The notes below the pieces were generated by a model. That model worked only from the letters and a program-made list of their open reading frames with translations. It had not been told where the DNA came from and searched no databases. Positions 5,325 through 7,097 of a DNA stretch of 7,097 nt are shown here, one piece after another. Source of the DNA: Candidatus Woesearchaeota archaeon (lineage in GTDB: Archaea; Nanobdellota; Nanobdellia; Woesearchaeales; UBA10216); assembly GCA_023269295.1 (NCBI GenBank), contig JAHFTU010000069.1:1-7097 (forward strand), in the 5' to 3' direction. Positions within the stretch are counted from its first letter, which is position 1, and each line of letters opens with the position of its first letter. The position numbers and the translations under genes were made by a program.

Positions 5325-7097
5325 ATGGTCGAGCTTATAATAACCGAAAAACCTAAAGCTGCACAAAGGATAGCTGAATCTCTTGCCGACGGAAAACCAG
5401 TCAAAAAAGGGGATAAAGGAGTTTCTTATTATGAAATTAGTCACAATGGTAAAGACATAGTAGTTGGATGCGCTGTAGGCCACCTATTCGGACTAGCTGA
5501 GAAGGAAAAGAAAAGAGGGATGAACTACCCTGTTTTTGATGTTGAGTGGAAACCATTATACGAAACAAATAAATCTGCCGCATTTTCTAAAAAGTACTAT
5601 GATACACTGAAGAAGCTCTCAAAGAACGCAGACTCATTTGTCATTTCAACAGATTGGGACACTGAGGGGGAAGTAATTGGGTTTAACGTTCTGAGGTTCA
5701 TCTGCAAGCAAAAAGACGCCAAAAGAATGAAGTTCTCAACGCTGACAAAGCCAGACCTAGTTGCTGCTTACGAAAACATCTCGCCGCACATCGAGTGGGG
5801 CATGGCGCACGCTGGTGAAACGAGGCACGAACTTGACTTCTATTGGGGAATCAACCTCACCCGTGCACTGACAAGCTCAATCAAAAAAGCCGGCATCTTC
5901 AAGATACTAAGCATTGGCAGGGTGCAGGGGCCTGCGCTGCAAATTGTGGTGCAGCGTGAAAAGGAAATTGCTGCGTTCAAGCCACAGCCATTCTGGCAGA
6001 TTGAACTGCACGGCGAGGTAAAGAATGGAGAGCTGACTGCGCTGCATGAGAAAGACAAGTTCTGGGACAAGAAGGAAGCTGATGCTGTTTATGCAAAGAC
6101 AAAAGGCAATAATGGGACGATTGCTGACCTGAAGCGCGAGGCATACCAGCAGGCAGCACCCTACCCGTTTGACCTTACAACACTCCAAACAGAGGCATAC
6201 CGGTGCTTCGGCGCGCCTCCTAAAGCGACGCTGGAAATCGCGCAGGAGCTGTACACCTCAGGAGTCATCTCCTATCCAAGAACATCATCACAGCAGCTGC
6301 CGCCAACAATAGGCTATGCAAAAATAATGACAGCACTCTCACAGCAGGATGAGTACAGCGCATTGTGCAAAAAGCTGCTGGCAAAGGGCGGGCTGAAGCC
6401 AAACAACGGGAAGAAAACAGACCCTGCACACCCGGCAATATACCCAACTGGAGTGAAGCCGAAGAACCTTGATGCGAGGAGCCACAAGATTTACGACCTT
6501 ATTGCGAGAAGGTTCCTGGCAACGTTTGCTGATTCCGCAACAAGGGAAACCATGACTGTAAAGATTGAAGTCAACGGGGAGATTTTTGTGGCTTCAGGAA
6601 CGCTGACAAAAGTAAAAGGATGGCATGAGTTTTATGGTGTTTACGCTAAGTTCAAGGACGAGGAGCTGCCGCAGGTTGCGAAAGGCGAGGCGGTAACTGT
6701 AAAGAAGCTTGAGCAGCTGGCAAAGGAAACCAAGCCGCCAGCAAGGTACACCCAGGCGTCAATAATAAAAGAGCTTGAGAAAAGGAATTTAGGGACAAAA
6801 TCGACCAGGGCTGAAGTTGTTGACACGCTGTACAAGCGCAACTACATCACAGGCAGGGCACTTGAAGCGACAAACCTTGGCAAGAAAATCATTGAGACGC
6901 TTGGCAAATACAGCCCGGAAATAATAGACGAAGACCTCACAAGGCACTTTGAGCTTGAAATGGAAGAAATACAGGAGGACAAGAAGAAAGGAGGGGAGGT
7001 GCTGGAAGAGGCAAAAGGCGTCCTGGTCAAAATACTTGAGGAATTCAAGAAAAAGGAAAAAGGCATTGGAGACGAGCTCGTTGACGCAACCAAAGAA
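5325..7097 (+). CDS. topA: DNA topoisomerase I, archaeal type IA (3' end beyond window)
   Basis: The frame starts at ATG 5325 and stays open for 591 codons to the window edge. Type IA topoisomerases relax negatively supercoiled DNA by passing a strand through a transient single-strand break. The Toprim domain opens with ELIITEKPKAA (3-13, catalytic Glu8) and carries the metal-binding STDWDTEGEVIG (108-119; Asp110, Asp112, Glu114). SIGRVQGPAL (196-205) follows. SGVISYPRTSS (312-322) holds the nucleophile Tyr317, and HPAIYPTG (369-376) is the conserved partner. ARYTQASIIKELEKR (473-487) and TKSTRAEVVDTLYKR (491-505) belong to the core's later domain. Any C-terminal zinc fingers would lie outside the window. 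The first ~430 bases are about 40% GC by hand count against about 55% beyond, an unusual step inside one gene. The ATG fits the TATA spacing and no in-frame alternative start is needed. Confidence 0.95.
   Translation, partial: MVELIITEKPKAAQRIAESLADGKPVKKGDKGVSYYEISHNGKDIVVGCAVGHLFGLAEKEKKRGMNYPVFDVEWKPLYETNKSAAFSKKYYDTLKKLSKNADSFVISTDWDTEGEVIGFNVLRFICKQKDAKRMKFSTLTKPDLVAAYENISPHIEWGMAHAGETRHELDFYWGINLTRALTSSIKKAGIFKILSIGRVQGPALQIVVQREKEIAAFKPQPFWQIELHGEVKNGELTALHEKDKFWDKKEADAVYAKTKGNNGTIADLKREAYQQAAPYPFDLTTLQTEAYRCFGAPPKATLEIAQELYTSGVISYPRTSSQQLPPTIGYAKIMTALSQQDEYSALCKKLLAKGGLKPNNGKKTDPAHPAIYPTGVKPKNLDARSHKIYDLIARRFLATFADSATRETMTVKIEVNGEIFVASGTLTKVKGWHEFYGVYAKFKDEELPQVAKGEAVTVKKLEQLAKETKPPARYTQASIIKELEKRNLGTKSTRAEVVDTLYKRNYITGRALEATNLGKKIIETLGKYSPEIIDEDLTRHFELEMEEIQEDKKKGGEVLEEAKGVLVKILEEFKKKEKGIGDELVDATKE

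Noticed and set aside
5184..5483. 99-codon minus-strand frame overlapping the topA start
   Set aside because: It covers the topA Toprim start, the divergent promoter and the endonuclease start. Its translation has no domain-like pattern, while topA is unmistakable on the other strand.
5840..7093. Several minus-strand frames within topA
   Set aside because: Antisense to conserved topoisomerase motifs; low-complexity Ser/Leu-rich translations are typical of the reverse strand of Lys/Glu-rich genes.

Overview
The window looks archaeal. It carries an archaeal/eukaryal-type tryptophanyl-tRNA synthetase and the 5' part of an archaeal-type topoisomerase IA, and TATA-like boxes sit about 25-35 bases upstream of several starts. 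Some genes have clear Shine-Dalgarno sequences (trpS, the phosphatase-like gene), while topA appears leaderless. The compact layout and poorly conserved small proteins would suit a DPANN-type or other uncultivated archaeon, but that placement is inference.

Layout. Bases 1-37 hold what may be the first codons of a minus-strand gene leaving the window. Bases 38-198 are a structured intergenic region with two hairpins, a degenerate tRNA-like segment on the minus strand, and a TATA-like promoter for the plus-strand operon. Bases 199-3665 are a tight five-gene plus-strand operon: a small winged-helix regulator, a multi-pass membrane protein, an unrecognised 307-residue protein, a histidine-phosphatase-like protein without its catalytic RHG motif, and trpS. 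Junctions are a 4-base overlap and gaps of 11, 2 and 2 bases. Bases 3666-3894 hold hairpins and a possible 49-codon membrane peptide. Bases 3895-5187 (minus) encode a free-standing LAGLIDADG-type protein with helix-turn-helix-like segments at both ends. Bases 5188-5324 are a divergent promoter region. From 5325 to the window end runs topA, cut off by the window after 591 codons.

Function and novelty. trpS and topA are housekeeping genes. The LAGLIDADG gene between them is probably a selfish or mobile insertion. The part most likely to be undescribed is the module co-transcribed ahead of trpS: regulator, membrane protein, unknown protein and pseudo-phosphatase. Its role cannot be deduced from sequence alone. 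The first ~430 bases of topA are clearly more AT-rich than the rest of the gene, which may mark a recombination boundary beside the endonuclease gene.
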